A stretch of 56,704 bases of DNA, from assembly GCF_900188095.1 (NCBI RefSeq), contig NZ_FZOT01000023.1:1-56704 (forward strand), given 5' to 3'. A program made the translations under genes and the position numbers. The stretch is from Noviherbaspirillum humi (lineage in GTDB: Bacteria > Pseudomonadota > Gammaproteobacteria > Burkholderiales > Burkholderiaceae_D). Shown piece by piece: positions 1 to 10,000 of this stretch. Position 1 is the first letter of the stretch; each line of letters opens with the position of its first letter. A model generated the notes under the pieces. It was not told the origin of the DNA. It ran no database searches and saw only the letters and a program-made list of their open reading frames with translations.

Positions 1-2
1 CG

Positions 3-167
3 GAGCGGCCGGTGCGGCTGATCTCGGCGATCAACCGCATCTACGAGAAGTTCGGGCTGAACGATCTGGAGCAGATCGAGGATGCGCCGGAGTACCAGCC
101 GGGATTGATCCTCACCCCCGAGCTGATCCAGCAATACCTGACGAAGAAGGTTTCCGAGCCGGCCTGA
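3..167 (+). CDS. C-terminal end of an unrecognised protein (5' truncated)
   Basis: An open frame runs in from the left edge and stops with TGA at 165-167, giving the last 54 residues of a protein that ends ...KKVSEPA. The piece is charged, looks like a folded soluble C-terminus and has no membrane segment. I do not recognise the family. The next gene starts 34 bases downstream on the same strand, so it may be the upstream member of an operon with the binding protein and transporters that follow. Confidence 0.6.
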   Translation, partial: ERPVRLISAINRIYEKFGLNDLEQIEDAPEYQPGLILTPELIQQYLTKKVSEPA

Positions 168-201
168 TGCCGGGCCACTTTATCTCGATTCCGGAGCGCG
201 C

Positions 202-1260
202 ATGGCTGTGTCATTCATGTTGAGACGCCTGGTGCTTGCCGCCGCGGCAGGCATTCTGGCCAATACGGCGCACCCTGCCATGGCGCAGGAAGCGTCGCTG
301 CTGACCTACAAGGGCGAGGACCGGCAGGAGAAGCTGGTGGCAGCTGCGAAGAAGGAGGGAACCTTCACCTGGTACACCTCCTTCGCGGAGCGCGACATCC
401 CGCAGCTGATCGGTCCCTTTGAAAAGAAATACGGCATCAAGGTCCGGGTCTGGCGCGCCGGCACCGACAAGGTGCTGCAGCGCACGCTGATGGAAGCCAA
501 CGGCAAGCGCTACGACGTCGACGCCATCCACATCAGCGCGCCCGAGATGGAAGCGCTGCAGCGCGAGAAGATCTTCCAGCCGGTGGAGAGTCCTCATCTG
601 AAGGATTTGTCGCCGGGTGCCGTGCCCAAGCACAAGGAATGGGTCTCCACCTTGCTGACGGTGTTTGTGCAAGCCTACAACACCAACCTGGTGAGGAAGG
701 AAGACCTGCCGAAATCCTACGAGGACCTGCTCAACCCGAAGTGGAAGGGCAAGCTCGGCATCGAGGCCGAGGACTTCGACTGGTTCGCCGCCGTGGTCAC
801 CGGCATGGGCGAGCAGAAGGGCGTGAAGCTGTTCCGCGACATCGTCGCCACGAATGGCATTTCCGTGCGCAAGGGGCATACCCTGCTCACCAATATGATC
901 GGCGCCGGCGAAGTGCCGCTCGGGCTGACCGTCTATAACTACATGCCGGAAACGGCAAAGAAAAAAGGCGCGCCGATCGAATGGTTCGCGATCGAGCCGG
1001 CCATTGCCCGGGTGAATGGCATCGGCATCGCGCGCCGCGCGCCGCATCCGAACGCGGCGGCGCTGTTCTACGACTACATGCTGTCGCCCGAGGGGCAGAA
1101 GGCGATGACCGCAATGGACTACGTGCCGATCAATACCACCGTCGAATCGCCGGTCAAGGGACTCAAGATCAAGCAGATCGATCCGGCCGTATCGCTGGAC
1201 CAGATGGAGAAATGGTCCAAGCTGTATGACGACGTGATCCTCAAGCGCGGCGGAAAGTAG
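202..1260 (+). CDS. Periplasmic substrate-binding protein, Fe3+/spermidine-type family 1 (AfuA-like)
   Basis: A 352-aa exported binding protein. Residues 1-28 form a signal peptide (MLRRLVLAAAAG core, cleavage near AMAQ). The mature part begins with the family pattern KEGTFTWYTSF, followed by PKSYEDLLNPKWKGKLG and a C-terminal SPEGQ segment, as in AfuA/PotD-like solute-binding proteins of ABC importers. Such proteins deliver ferric ion or small organic ligands to an inner-membrane permease, but no permease or ATPase is present here, so the ligand is unknown. The start at 202 is used; ATG 217 (MLRRL) would give a cleaner signal peptide and is equally possible. The gene is followed by an MFS gene 63 bases downstream. 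Confidence 0.85.
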   Translation: MAVSFMLRRLVLAAAAGILANTAHPAMAQEASLLTYKGEDRQEKLVAAAKKEGTFTWYTSFAERDIPQLIGPFEKKYGIKVRVWRAGTDKVLQRTLMEANGKRYDVDAIHISAPEMEALQREKIFQPVESPHLKDLSPGAVPKHKEWVSTLLTVFVQAYNTNLVRKEDLPKSYEDLLNPKWKGKLGIEAEDFDWFAAVVTGMGEQKGVKLFRDIVATNGISVRKGHTLLTNMIGAGEVPLGLTVYNYMPETAKKKGAPIEWFAIEPAIARVNGIGIARRAPHPNAAALFYDYMLSPEGQKAMTAMDYVPINTTVESPVKGLKIKQIDPAVSLDQMEKWSKLYDDVILKRGGK

Positions 1261-1323
1261 GGACGATCCGGGCGCACGGCATGCCCTGCCGTGCCGCATT
1301 ATGACCAGAAAAGGCTAGAACGC

Positions 1324-2577
1324 ATGTCCACCACCATGACCGCCGCGCCGCAGGAAATCCAGCCGCGCAAGAGCTTTCGCGATGTCTGGATCATCACGAT
1401 CGGACACGCGCTCACCCACTGGTATCCGGCCACCTTCTACCTGCTGCTGCCGCTGATCGGCAAGGAGCTGGGACTGAACTACAGCCAGATCGGCCTCATC
1501 ATGACCTGCCAGTACATTGCCGGCGCCATCTCCAACGTGCCTGGCGGCATGCTGGTCGATACCGTCGGCAAGAAGGGCCTGCTGATGGCGGTTTCGCTGT
1601 TCTGGGTCGGTTTTCCCTATCTGCTGATGGGCATGGCCGGCAGCTACTGGATGCTGCTGTTCTGCATTTCCCTGGTCGGCATCGGCAACAACCTCTGGCA
1701 TCCGACCGCGATCCCGACCCTGGCCCAGCGCTATCCGGAGCGCAAGGGGCTGGTGCTGTCGCTGCACGGCATGGGCGGCAACGCCGGCGACGCGCTGGCG
1801 CCGCTGGCGATCGGCGCGCTGCTGGCGACCTTCACCTGGCGCCAGATCGTGGTGATGAACGTGGTGCCGGGCGCCATCATGTCGCTGCTGATTCTCGCCT
1901 ACCTCGGCACCCTGACGCTCGGCTCCAAGAAGAAGCCGAAGCCGGCGGCCGCCGAAGAGCAAGGCCAGAGCGTGAAAGAGTATGCGCAGGGCTTGCGCGG
2001 TCTGCTCGCGAATCGGGTGCTGATCATGCTCACCGTCAGCTCCGCCTTCCGTTCCATGACCCAGACCACGCTGCTCACCTTTCTGCCGGTGTTCCTGGCC
2101 TACGAGATGGGCTTCAATCCGTTCTGGGTCGGCCTGGCCATGTTTCTGCTGCAAGCGGCCGGGTTCGCCGCATCGCCGGTCGCCGGCCACCTGTCGGACC
2201 GCATGGGGCGCCGCCGCATCATCATGTCCAGCATGGCAATGACCGCGATGGTGTTGCTGGCCATGGTCTTCGCCGGCAAGTCCACCGCCTTCGTCATCTT
2301 CATCGCCGCGCTCGGCTTCTTCCTGTATGCGATCCGGCCGGTGCTGCAAGCCTGGCTCCTGGATGCCACGCCGAAGAACATGGGCGGCACCAGCATCGGC
2401 ATGCTGTTCGGCATGCAGGCGGTGGGCTCCTCCATCGGTCCCGTGATCGGCGGCTTCCTCGCCGACCGCTACGGCCTGCTGTCGACCTTCTGGTTCCTCG
2501 CCGCCACCATCGTGATCGCCAACCTGTTCATCTTCTTCGTGCCGGCATCGGTCATGGCGGGTCAAGGCAAGGAGTGA
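1324..2577 (+). CDS. MFS transporter, 12 TM
   Basis: A 417-aa major facilitator with about 12 hydrophobic segments. The inter-domain loop around residues 200-225 is basic and Lys/Pro/Ala-rich (KKKPKPAAAEEQ). The repeat-type MFS motif GHLSDRMGRRR opens the second half (about residue 288) and a degenerate version (VDTVGKKG) lies in the first half. I start at ATG 1324; an in-frame GTG at 1291 would add residues that do not look like protein. It lies between a periplasmic binding protein and an EamA transporter on the same strand with short gaps, so co-transcription is likely. The substrate cannot be read from the sequence. Confidence 0.85.
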   Translation: MSTTMTAAPQEIQPRKSFRDVWIITIGHALTHWYPATFYLLLPLIGKELGLNYSQIGLIMTCQYIAGAISNVPGGMLVDTVGKKGLLMAVSLFWVGFPYLLMGMAGSYWMLLFCISLVGIGNNLWHPTAIPTLAQRYPERKGLVLSLHGMGGNAGDALAPLAIGALLATFTWRQIVVMNVVPGAIMSLLILAYLGTLTLGSKKKPKPAAAEEQGQSVKEYAQGLRGLLANRVLIMLTVSSAFRSMTQTTLLTFLPVFLAYEMGFNPFWVGLAMFLLQAAGFAASPVAGHLSDRMGRRRIIMSSMAMTAMVLLAMVFAGKSTAFVIFIAALGFFLYAIRPVLQAWLLDATPKNMGGTSIGMLFGMQAVGSSIGPVIGGFLADRYGLLSTFWFLAATIVIANLFIFFVPASVMAGQGKE

Positions 2578-2613
2578 TTCGCAAGGAACCTATGAAGCCG
2601 TCAGGACCTGCGC

Positions 2614-3531
2614 ATGGGTGAGCTGTTCGCCATCCTGTCGGCGCTCTGCTTCTCCGCCGGCAATGTCGCCATCAACCAGGGATCGCAGGGCAAGGGCGCC
2701 GACAACGGCGCTTTCCTGTCGATCCTGATGACCGCCGCCATCGCCTGCGCGATCTGGCTTGCCCAGGGCGGCGCCTCGCGTCTGGACGCGGTGAATCCAG
2801 CCGGCTTGCTGTGGTTCGCCGCCGCCGGCGCGCTCACCATTTTCGTCGGCCGCGTCTTCATGTTCGCTTCGGTTCAGCATCTCGGCGCCATCCAGGCATC
2901 GGCCGTGAAGCGACTCGGGCCGCTGTTTTCGGTCACCCTCGGCGTGCTGCTGCTGAACGAACCCTTCGATGGCGTCATGGCCGGCGGCATGCTCCTCATC
3001 GGCGCCAGCTTCGCGATGCTGGTGCTGCAATCGACGCGCGGCAAGCCGCAAGGTCCGACACCTGCAACGGCCGCGCGGCCGTGGCGCGATCGCATCGCCA
3101 ACATCGGCTTTCTATACGGCCCGGTTTCCGCGCTGGCCTACTCGATAGGTTATGTCGCCCGCAAGTGGGGATTGATCCATATTCCGGACGCCGCCTTCGG
3201 CACCATGATCGGTTCCATCACCGGCGCCATCATCTTCCTGGCAGCGGCCGTTTTCCTGCGCAGCTATCGCCAGGCGGTGCATGCCACGTTCACCCGCTTC
3301 AATTCCTGGCTGACCGCCGCCGGCGTGCTCAGTTCGGTCGGCCAGGTCCTTTACTTCTATGCGCTGTCCTACACCACCATCTCCCGCGTCGCGCTGATCA
3401 CCTCGATGGAAGCCTTCCTCACCATCTTCCTGTCGATCGCCGTCTTCCGCACACGGGAGAAGGTGACGGCGCCCACGCTCTTCGCCGCCGGTCTTGGCGT
3501 GGCAGGAACCGCCCTGATCGTGCTGCACTGA
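2614..3531 (+). CDS. EamA/DMT-family transporter
   Basis: A 305-aa inner-membrane protein made of two tandem EamA repeats, about ten TM helices in all. Each half ends in the typical pattern of small residues and a Glu/Asn pair (LLNEPFDGVMAGGMLLIGASF near residues 110-130; the second half ends VAGTALIVLH). Drug/metabolite transporters of this kind export amino acids or other small metabolites. The start ATG 2614 is preceded by AGGACC. It lies 36 bases after the MFS gene and is probably the last gene of that unit; the next 290 bases (3532-3821) hold no gene. Confidence 0.8.
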   Translation: MGELFAILSALCFSAGNVAINQGSQGKGADNGAFLSILMTAAIACAIWLAQGGASRLDAVNPAGLLWFAAAGALTIFVGRVFMFASVQHLGAIQASAVKRLGPLFSVTLGVLLLNEPFDGVMAGGMLLIGASFAMLVLQSTRGKPQGPTPATAARPWRDRIANIGFLYGPVSALAYSIGYVARKWGLIHIPDAAFGTMIGSITGAIIFLAAAVFLRSYRQAVHATFTRFNSWLTAAGVLSSVGQVLYFYALSYTTISRVALITSMEAFLTIFLSIAVFRTREKVTAPTLFAAGLGVAGTALIVLH

Positions 3532-3821
3532 CGCCGCCCATCGAATCGCCGGCTTCAAGGCGCAGCTGCACCGCAGGCCGCAGCGCTGCCCGGCGCTGCG
3601 CTGCCTTCTTCCGCTAGGCGGTCGCCTGGGTCGCCGTCTGGACCGCTGTCACTTTCACTGATACGGCTTTCGCTTCTGAAGAAAGGCATATGACATTCTT
3701 CAGTTGCGATTTTGTCCTGTTGCTTCGCCCTATTCCGTTCATTCGCTTTGCCGTACCGATCATCGGCATCGTCTTTTAGCAAAGAAATTTCGCGCCTATT
3801 TTTTCATCAAGGAGCGAAATC

Positions 3822-4247
3822 ATGAAAAACGGATTCACACTCATCGAACTGCTGGTCGCCATTGCCATCGCCGCAATCCTTGCGGTGGTGGCGCTTCCTT
3901 CTTATGCCGATTACATCACCCGCGGGCGGATTGTCGACGGCACAGCAACGCTATCGACAATGCAGGTTCGCATGGAGCAGTTCTTTCAGGACAACCGGAC
4001 CTACGTCGGCGCGCCGGACTGTGCCAACAACACCACCGCCAGCCAATTCTTCAATTTCAGCTGCGCCGCCGCGCCGGCGGTGAGCGCATCGGGCTACGTC
4101 CTCCAGGCAGTCGGCAAAGGCGGAATGACAGGCTTCACCTTTACCGTTAACCAGGCGAATTCGCGGGCCACCGCCGCCGTGCCGAGCGGCTGGACAACAC
4201 CCACCCCGAACAATTGCTGGGTGACCCGGCGCGGCGGACAGTGTTGA
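3822..4247 (+). CDS. pilE: Type IV pilin-like protein (PilE/minor pilin)
   Basis: A 141-aa prepilin with a very short leader MKNG, cleavage before Phe, and the canonical sequence FTLIELLVAIAIAAILAVVALP including Glu at mature position 5. The C-terminal half carries four Cys, two of them near the end (NNCW and the terminal C), consistent with the D-region disulfide of PilE/ComP-like pilins. A strong ribosome-binding site, AAGGAG, precedes ATG 3822. The frame overlaps the next gene by one base (TGATG at 4245-4249), so the two are translationally coupled. Being first in the minor-pilin operon, it may be a minor or DNA-uptake pilin rather than the main subunit. Confidence 0.85.
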   Translation: MKNGFTLIELLVAIAIAAILAVVALPSYADYITRGRIVDGTATLSTMQVRMEQFFQDNRTYVGAPDCANNTTASQFFNFSCAAAPAVSASGYVLQAVGKGGMTGFTFTVNQANSRATAAVPSGWTTPTPNNCWVTRRGGQC

Positions 4248-4822
4248 TGAAGACCGTTTCACAACGAGGCGTAACACTGATCGAGACCGTGGTGGCGCTC
4301 GCATTGATCGCCATCCTGGCGTCGCTTGCCCAGTTCGGCTTCTCGGACTGGACCATCAACAGCCGCATCCGCACCACGGCGGAAAGCCTGCAGAACGGCG
4401 TGCAGATGGCGCGCGTGCTGGCGGTGCAGCGCAATACGCCGATGAACTTCTCGCTGGTCGATACCCTGACCGCCGATTGCGCGCGCGCGACGGACGGGCG
4501 CAACTGGATCATCAGCCTCGACAATCCCGAGGGCAAATGCGACGCCGCGCCGTCCGATTCGACTACGCCTCGCATCCAGCAGGCGAGGCCGGCCGCGGAA
4601 GTAGGCGGTGCGGTTTCAATTGCGGCGACCGTCAGCAACGTCGCATTCAGTGGACTGGGACGACCTTCAGGCCCCCTTACGATCGATGTGCAGGGCGCCA
4701 CGGGCAGCTGCCTTCCGCAAGGAAGTGTGCGTTGCCTTCGCATGATGCTGTCGGCCAGCGGTTCGGTGCGCATCTGCGATCCGTCGCTCGATTCGGCCGG
4801 CTCCGACATCAGGAGATGCTGA
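4247..4822 (+). CDS. fimT: Minor pseudopilin FimT/GspH-like
   Basis: 191 aa. The leader ends RG, followed by VTLIETVVALALIAILASLA with Glu at mature position 5. This is the class III signal cut by PilD and kept as the assembly helix. The following helix and the WIISLDN strand match GspH/FimT pseudopilins, which prime type IV pilus assembly at the inner membrane. Two Cys pairs are present late in the protein. The start ATG 4247 overlaps the stop of the preceding pilin; an upstream TTG in the same frame would place residues before the leader and is rejected. pilV starts at the base after its stop. Confidence 0.85.
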   Translation: MKTVSQRGVTLIETVVALALIAILASLAQFGFSDWTINSRIRTTAESLQNGVQMARVLAVQRNTPMNFSLVDTLTADCARATDGRNWIISLDNPEGKCDAAPSDSTTPRIQQARPAAEVGGAVSIAATVSNVAFSGLGRPSGPLTIDVQGATGSCLPQGSVRCLRMMLSASGSVRICDPSLDSAGSDIRRC

Positions 4823-5284
4823 ATGAGGCATATCCCGTTCCAGCTGCATGCACGCGGCATCGCCCTGCTCGAAGCCTTGTGCGCAATCCTGGTGTTTTCC
4901 TTCGGCGTGCTGGGGCTGGTCGGCCTGCAATCGGTATCGGTGGGGCAGGCGGCGCTGGCGCAGTACCGCACCGACGCCAGCCTGCTTTCCGACGAACTCA
5001 TCGGTCGCATGTGGGCATCCAATCATGCGGCTCCATCCACGCTTCAGGCCGCATTCAACTCCAGTGGTGATGCCGGCGGCGGCACCGAATACCAGGCGTG
5101 GCTCAACCTGGTGAAGGCAACATTGCCGGGGGTAAAGGCCGGCGGTGATGGCGCGGTTTCCACCCTGCCGACGGTCGTCGTGGACAGCAATGGCGTGGCC
5201 ACCATCACCCTCTTCTGGCGCACGCCCAACGAAAGCGCCAGCAACCCGCCGCATTTCCATACGGTCGTCGCGCAAATCCGGTAG
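4823..5284 (+). CDS. pilV: Type IV pilus modification protein PilV
   Basis: A 153-aa minor pilin. The leader ends ARG, followed by IALLEALCAILVFSFGVLGL, which has the PilV-type Leu-Leu-Glu and the FGVLGLxGLQ continuation typical of PilV. The C-terminal half has a short FWRTP strand near the end, as expected of this family. Its start directly abuts the fimT stop. PilV joins FimT, PilW, PilX and PilY1 in the priming complex at the pilus tip. Confidence 0.88.
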   Translation: MRHIPFQLHARGIALLEALCAILVFSFGVLGLVGLQSVSVGQAALAQYRTDASLLSDELIGRMWASNHAAPSTLQAAFNSSGDAGGGTEYQAWLNLVKATLPGVKAGGDGAVSTLPTVVVDSNGVATITLFWRTPNESASNPPHFHTVVAQIR

Positions 5285-5290
5285 GACCGC

Positions 5291-6349
5291 ATGATGAGAC
5301 ACCGACCGTTCAGCCAATCGCGCGCCCGCGGCATGGGCCTGCCCGAGATTCTTGTGGGCGTGGTGATTGCCATGATCGCCGCAATCGTCATGCTGCAGGT
5401 CTTCAGCACGGCCGAAGGCTTCAAGCGCAGCACCACCGGCGGCGGCGATGCCCAGATCAACGGGACGATCGCGCTGCATACCCTGCAGCGGGACATCAGG
5501 CAGGCAGGCTATGCGACCGGGCTGCCATCGATCGTCGGCTGCAGCCTCAGGCTGAGCCCGAGCGTGACACTGCCGGTACTGGCGCCGGTCATCATCAATC
5601 CACAGGGTGTCCCAGCCGGTGATGCGAATACCGATACGCTGCTCATCGCTTACGGCTCGGCAGCCCAGCTGCCGGAAGGGGCGAGGATATTCAATCATGT
5701 GGCGGGGCAAGCGACTTATACCGTTGCCACCCCCGGCTCATTTGCTGTCGGTGACTATGCCGTTCCCCAGGCGGAAGCACGGCCGCAGGCCTGTGTACTT
5801 GCGTTTTCAACCGTCAGCAGCCGTGACTTGCCGAATTCCTCGGTTGGCCTCTCCATCGCTTCCTCGACCAGCATGAAGGGCGGAACGTTGATCAACCTCG
5901 GCGCCCAAACTGTAATCCGCGCATATGCGATTCGAGGAGGGGCGCTCACCAGCTGCGACTATCTCCTGAATGATTGCGGCGCCCAGAAAAACGCGAGCAA
6001 CCAGAATGTATGGGTGCCCATTGCCAGCAATGTCGTCAGCCTGCGGGCACTCTATGGCCGGGACACCACGACGCCCCTGGACCGCACCATCGATGCCTAC
6101 GACCGCACCACGCCATCGACTGTTTGCGAATGGGCCGGCCTCGGTTCGCTGCGGCTGGCCCTGGTCGCGCGCAACGAGCAGTTTGAAAAGACAAATGTCA
6201 CGACCGCCGCGCCAAGCTGGGCAGGCGCTGCGAGCGCCGCCATCGACCTGAGCCAACTCCCGGACTGGCAGCGGTACCGGTATCGGCTGTTCGAAACCAC
6301 CGTACCGTTGATGAACATGCTCATGCCGGACGTGCCGTCGGGATGCTGA
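5291..6349 (+). CDS. pilW: Type IV pilus assembly protein PilW
   Basis: 352 aa. The prepilin leader ends ARG, then MGLPEILVGVVIAMIAAIVMLQVF: Pro-Glu in place of Ile-Glu, as is usual for PilW. DAQINGTIALHTLQRDIRQAGYA follows, the standard PilW helix extension. Length and gene order (pilV-pilW-pilX-pilY1) fit. ATG 5291 is preceded by TAGGA; the second codon is also ATG. Its end overlaps the possible upstream start of pilX. The role is as a minor pilin in the tip/priming complex. Confidence 0.88.
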   Translation: MMRHRPFSQSRARGMGLPEILVGVVIAMIAAIVMLQVFSTAEGFKRSTTGGGDAQINGTIALHTLQRDIRQAGYATGLPSIVGCSLRLSPSVTLPVLAPVIINPQGVPAGDANTDTLLIAYGSAAQLPEGARIFNHVAGQATYTVATPGSFAVGDYAVPQAEARPQACVLAFSTVSSRDLPNSSVGLSIASSTSMKGGTLINLGAQTVIRAYAIRGGALTSCDYLLNDCGAQKNASNQNVWVPIASNVVSLRALYGRDTTTPLDRTIDAYDRTTPSTVCEWAGLGSLRLALVARNEQFEKTNVTTAAPSWAGAASAAIDLSQLPDWQRYRYRLFETTVPLMNMLMPDVPSGC

Positions 6350-6351
6350 TC

Positions 6352-6969
6352 ATGAAGAACGCTCGCAAACTCGTCTTCCGTGCGCATGCCTCGGCCAGGG
6401 GTATTGTGCTGATCATCGTGCTGGTGGTCTTGCTGGCAATGGCAATCGCCAGCGTCGCCCTGGTCCGCTCGGTCTACACCACCAATATCGTTGCGGGCAA
6501 CATCGCTTTCCATCAATCGGCCCTGCATGCCAGCCAGCTCGGCGTGGAAGCGGCTTATGCCTGGCTGCGCAATCAGCCGGCGCTGCAGCTCAACATGAGC
6601 ATCGAGTCCACGTCAGCAACACCGGTTGCCTATGTCGCTTTCCGTGAAGATCCGGCCGAGGGACAAAGCTGGGAAGACTTTTGGAATCAGGTCCTCGTAC
6701 CAGCAAAACAGGTCAACACCTTGCCGAATGACGACACCGGCGGCAATACGGTAGCTTACGTCATCCATCGATTGTGTCAGACGGCGGGCGCGTCGACGGC
6801 CGGCGCGAACTGTGATGCACGGCCCAGCGTGAATCCGGCTGGCACAGGGAGTAAAGGTGCCGGCGTAATAGCAATCAACGCTGTTTCTCCGATCTATTAC
6901 CGGGTTACCGTGCGAGTGTCAGGCCCCCGAAACACGGTGAGATTCGTCCAGTCTATTGTGTCATTGTGA
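6352..6969 (+). CDS. pilX: Type IV pilus assembly protein PilX
   Basis: 205 aa. The sequence ARG-IVLIIVLVVLLAMAIASVALVRSVY is the PilX N-terminus, which lacks the Glu5 of ordinary pilins, and is followed by NIAFHQSALHASQLGVEAA. I choose ATG 6352 because GGGA lies eight bases upstream; an in-frame ATG at 6343 is the alternative. From about 6600 the codon use shifts toward A/T-ending codons, continuing into pilY1, whereas pilW is as GC-rich as the genome. PilX and PilY1 are usually co-dependent, which would fit joint acquisition or co-diversification. Confidence 0.82.
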   Translation: MKNARKLVFRAHASARGIVLIIVLVVLLAMAIASVALVRSVYTTNIVAGNIAFHQSALHASQLGVEAAYAWLRNQPALQLNMSIESTSATPVAYVAFREDPAEGQSWEDFWNQVLVPAKQVNTLPNDDTGGNTVAYVIHRLCQTAGASTAGANCDARPSVNPAGTGSKGAGVIAINAVSPIYYRVTVRVSGPRNTVRFVQSIVSL

Positions 6970-7046
6970 CAGTTTCCATGAGTCACAGATCTAACCAATT
7001 CGTCGGGCAATGGGTCAGATTTATGACTAAGTCATAGGTATCCATA

Positions 7047-10000
7047 ATGCGACTCAAGAACATCCAATGTGGCGTCATGCTACTTTCAATGTGCATGCTT
7101 GTTCCTGTTGTGTGGGGGGCGCCTACCGATATTGCCAACGCTCCCCTGATTTCGGGCACAGGCGCTGGAGTAAAGCCGAATATTCTCTTCATACTGGATA
7201 ACTCAGGCAGTATGGACTCCGAATACGTGCCTGACAGTGCCACTGGATTATTTTGCCGCGGCATACAAGGCTCTGGCGTTACTACCAAAACCGAAACCTT
7301 TGCGGCTGGTTGCGGTACGTCGCATGATCCGTTAATGCAGAATAGTGACTACAACACTATTTTTTACAATCCTGCGGTCACATATCATCCTCCACTCAAA
7401 TCGGATGGAACATCATTCCCGGTTTTTGATAAGGAAGAGATGTGGAAAGCGATGCCAACCGATGGGTTGAAGGACTCTTCCGGTGGAAAGAATCTTCTTA
7501 CAAGCTTTGCAGACAAGCTCTGGTGTGACAATTCAGTCACCATCGATAAAACCAAACCGAATTGGGACAAAGACTGCATTCGTAATGGAAATTATCTGCT
7601 TCCTTCATCTAAGCCCATAAATGGAAAATATTATTCCACGGTGATTCTCGATTATTCCAATGGAAAGGGTAAGGTGGCAGTGGGGACGCCGGACAACATT
7701 CAGTTGGAAAATCGTGACTTGGGGCCGCACTACTACCTCTTTTTGCCTTTGGAGTACTGCGACAACCGCGCCTTCACTAATTGTCAACCCGAGCAGACCG
7801 GAGTTTTCAAATATCCCGCAAAAATAAGGTGGTGCAAGTCAGATAGTGATGCCAAAGCGGTAATGCCCGCTGCAAATGCTTGTCAGGCGACACAAAGCAG
7901 TTCATTTCCTCATATACGTTACCCAATCAAGGCAGCGGGCAAAGGCCTAATGATTCGTCAAGACATAGTGCCGAGCACAAATAGCTATCCATACCCGGGC
8001 ACAGACAAAAAAGCGCTTACCCGAACTGACTGCGCAGGCGAGACATGCTCTTATCAGGAAGAGATGACCAATTTTGCCAATTGGTGGGCCTATTACCGCA
8101 ATCGTATCCAACTCATGCAAACAGTGGTCAGTAGAGCCTTTTCCGTTCTAGATGATCGGTTCCGCGTAGGCTACATGACAATTGCTTTTGACCCGACTAC
8201 ACCTACTGACGGGTTCATGAACCTGTCGGATTTTACCTCTGGGAATCGAGCGATCTGGTACCAGAAGCTGTTCAAAGCCAGACCGCATGCCGGAACTCCC
8301 TTACATGCTGCTCTCGCTAGAGCGGGGCGACTTTATGGAGGCAAGCTTAACAATTCAAGTCTGGATGGGGTTCAAGTATCGGACCCAGTCCAATTCTCTT
8401 GTCAGCGGAACTACGCCATCTTGGCAACGGACGGTGTGTGGTCGGCACCCAAGCCTAATGAGGCAGTGAAGCTGGATGGCTCAGACATAGGCGACGAGGA
8501 CGGCGACCTTGATCCGCCGCAGAAAGATGGATTAAAGCTTTCGAAAATGTTGGCGGACGTCGCGGCTTACTATTACAAGACCGATCTGCGTACCGGCTGT
8601 GCTAGTAGTGCGGCCAACGTATGTGACAACAATGTGCCGACTTCTCCAAGCGATCCGGCATCACACCAGCATATGACGACATCTACCATTGGTCTCGGCT
8701 TGAGTGGCTTGCTTCGCTATACAACCGATTATGAGACTGCAGCTGACAGCGATTTCCAATTTATCAAAAATGGCGTGGTTGCAAATCCTAGTAATGGAAT
8801 CTGTAGCTGGCAATTGAGCGGAGTCTGTACTTGGCCAAGTTCACAAAATAGCGCGCTTTCGAGAGTTGATGATCTTTGGCACGCAGCTGTCAATGGCCAT
8901 GGAAAATATTTCAGCGCCTATGATTCCAATGACCTTTCCGATGCACTGAATAAAACACTGGCCGCTGTCATTGACAGGATCGGTGATGCCGCCGCGGTGA
9001 CAATCAGTAATCCGAACTTGGCAGCCGGTGACAACTATGCATTCAGCTCGGTTTTTACCAACAACATCTGGAACGGCGATATTTACCAACAGCTGTTGGA
9101 CCTCAATACGGGGGAAGTCAAGCCGACCAAATCGTGGTCTGCCGCGACGAAGCTGGATGCCAATCCCCAGGCATATGCGAACAGAAAGATTTATCTTTTT
9201 AATGCTGGTGCTGCCAATGGGCTGAGGCAATTCGATTGGAACAACCTCAGCAACCAGGAAAAGAGTTATTTTTCATTGGCTTGGATCGGATCCCTATCGC
9301 AATTATGCTCGAGCGGCACAAATTGTCTTTCATCCGCTGCTAAAGCTAATGTTGAAGGCGCCAACCTGATCAATTTCCTTCGTGGCCATCGCGCTCTGGA
9401 AGGCATACAAAGCGATATCTCGATGCCGTTCCGAAAACGGTCGAGCATCCTTGGCGACATCGTCAATTCAGAAGCCGCTTACATAAAGGCGCCACTTTAT
9501 GCCTATGCGGACAGTGGTTACGCCGCATTCAAGCAAGCAAAGTCAACCCGGGCGGGCATGGTATATGTCGGGGCTAACGATGGCATGTTGCACGCATTTG
9601 ATGCTCTTAGCGGTGAAGAAAAATGGGCCTACGTCCCGAGCATGGTGCTCCCGAATTTGTACAAGCTGGCCGATAAAAATTATTCGACGAAGCATGTCTA
9701 TTTCGTGGATGGAACGCCGGTACAAGCGGATGTCTATATCGGCGGAGAGTGGCGCACCATCCTTGTGGGCGGCTTGAATGCAGGCGGACGGGGTTACTAT
9801 GCGCTGGATGTCACCGATCCGGATGCGCCCAAGGCGCTGTGGGAATTCACGAACAAAGAGCTGGGCTACTCCTTCGGCAAGCCGGAGATAACCAAATTGG
9901 CGGGTTCGGGTACATGGGTCGTGCTATTCGCCTTCGGCTATAACAACGTCGATTCGAACGGCAGCAGCAGCCAAGGCGATGGCAAGGGTCATCTCTTCGT

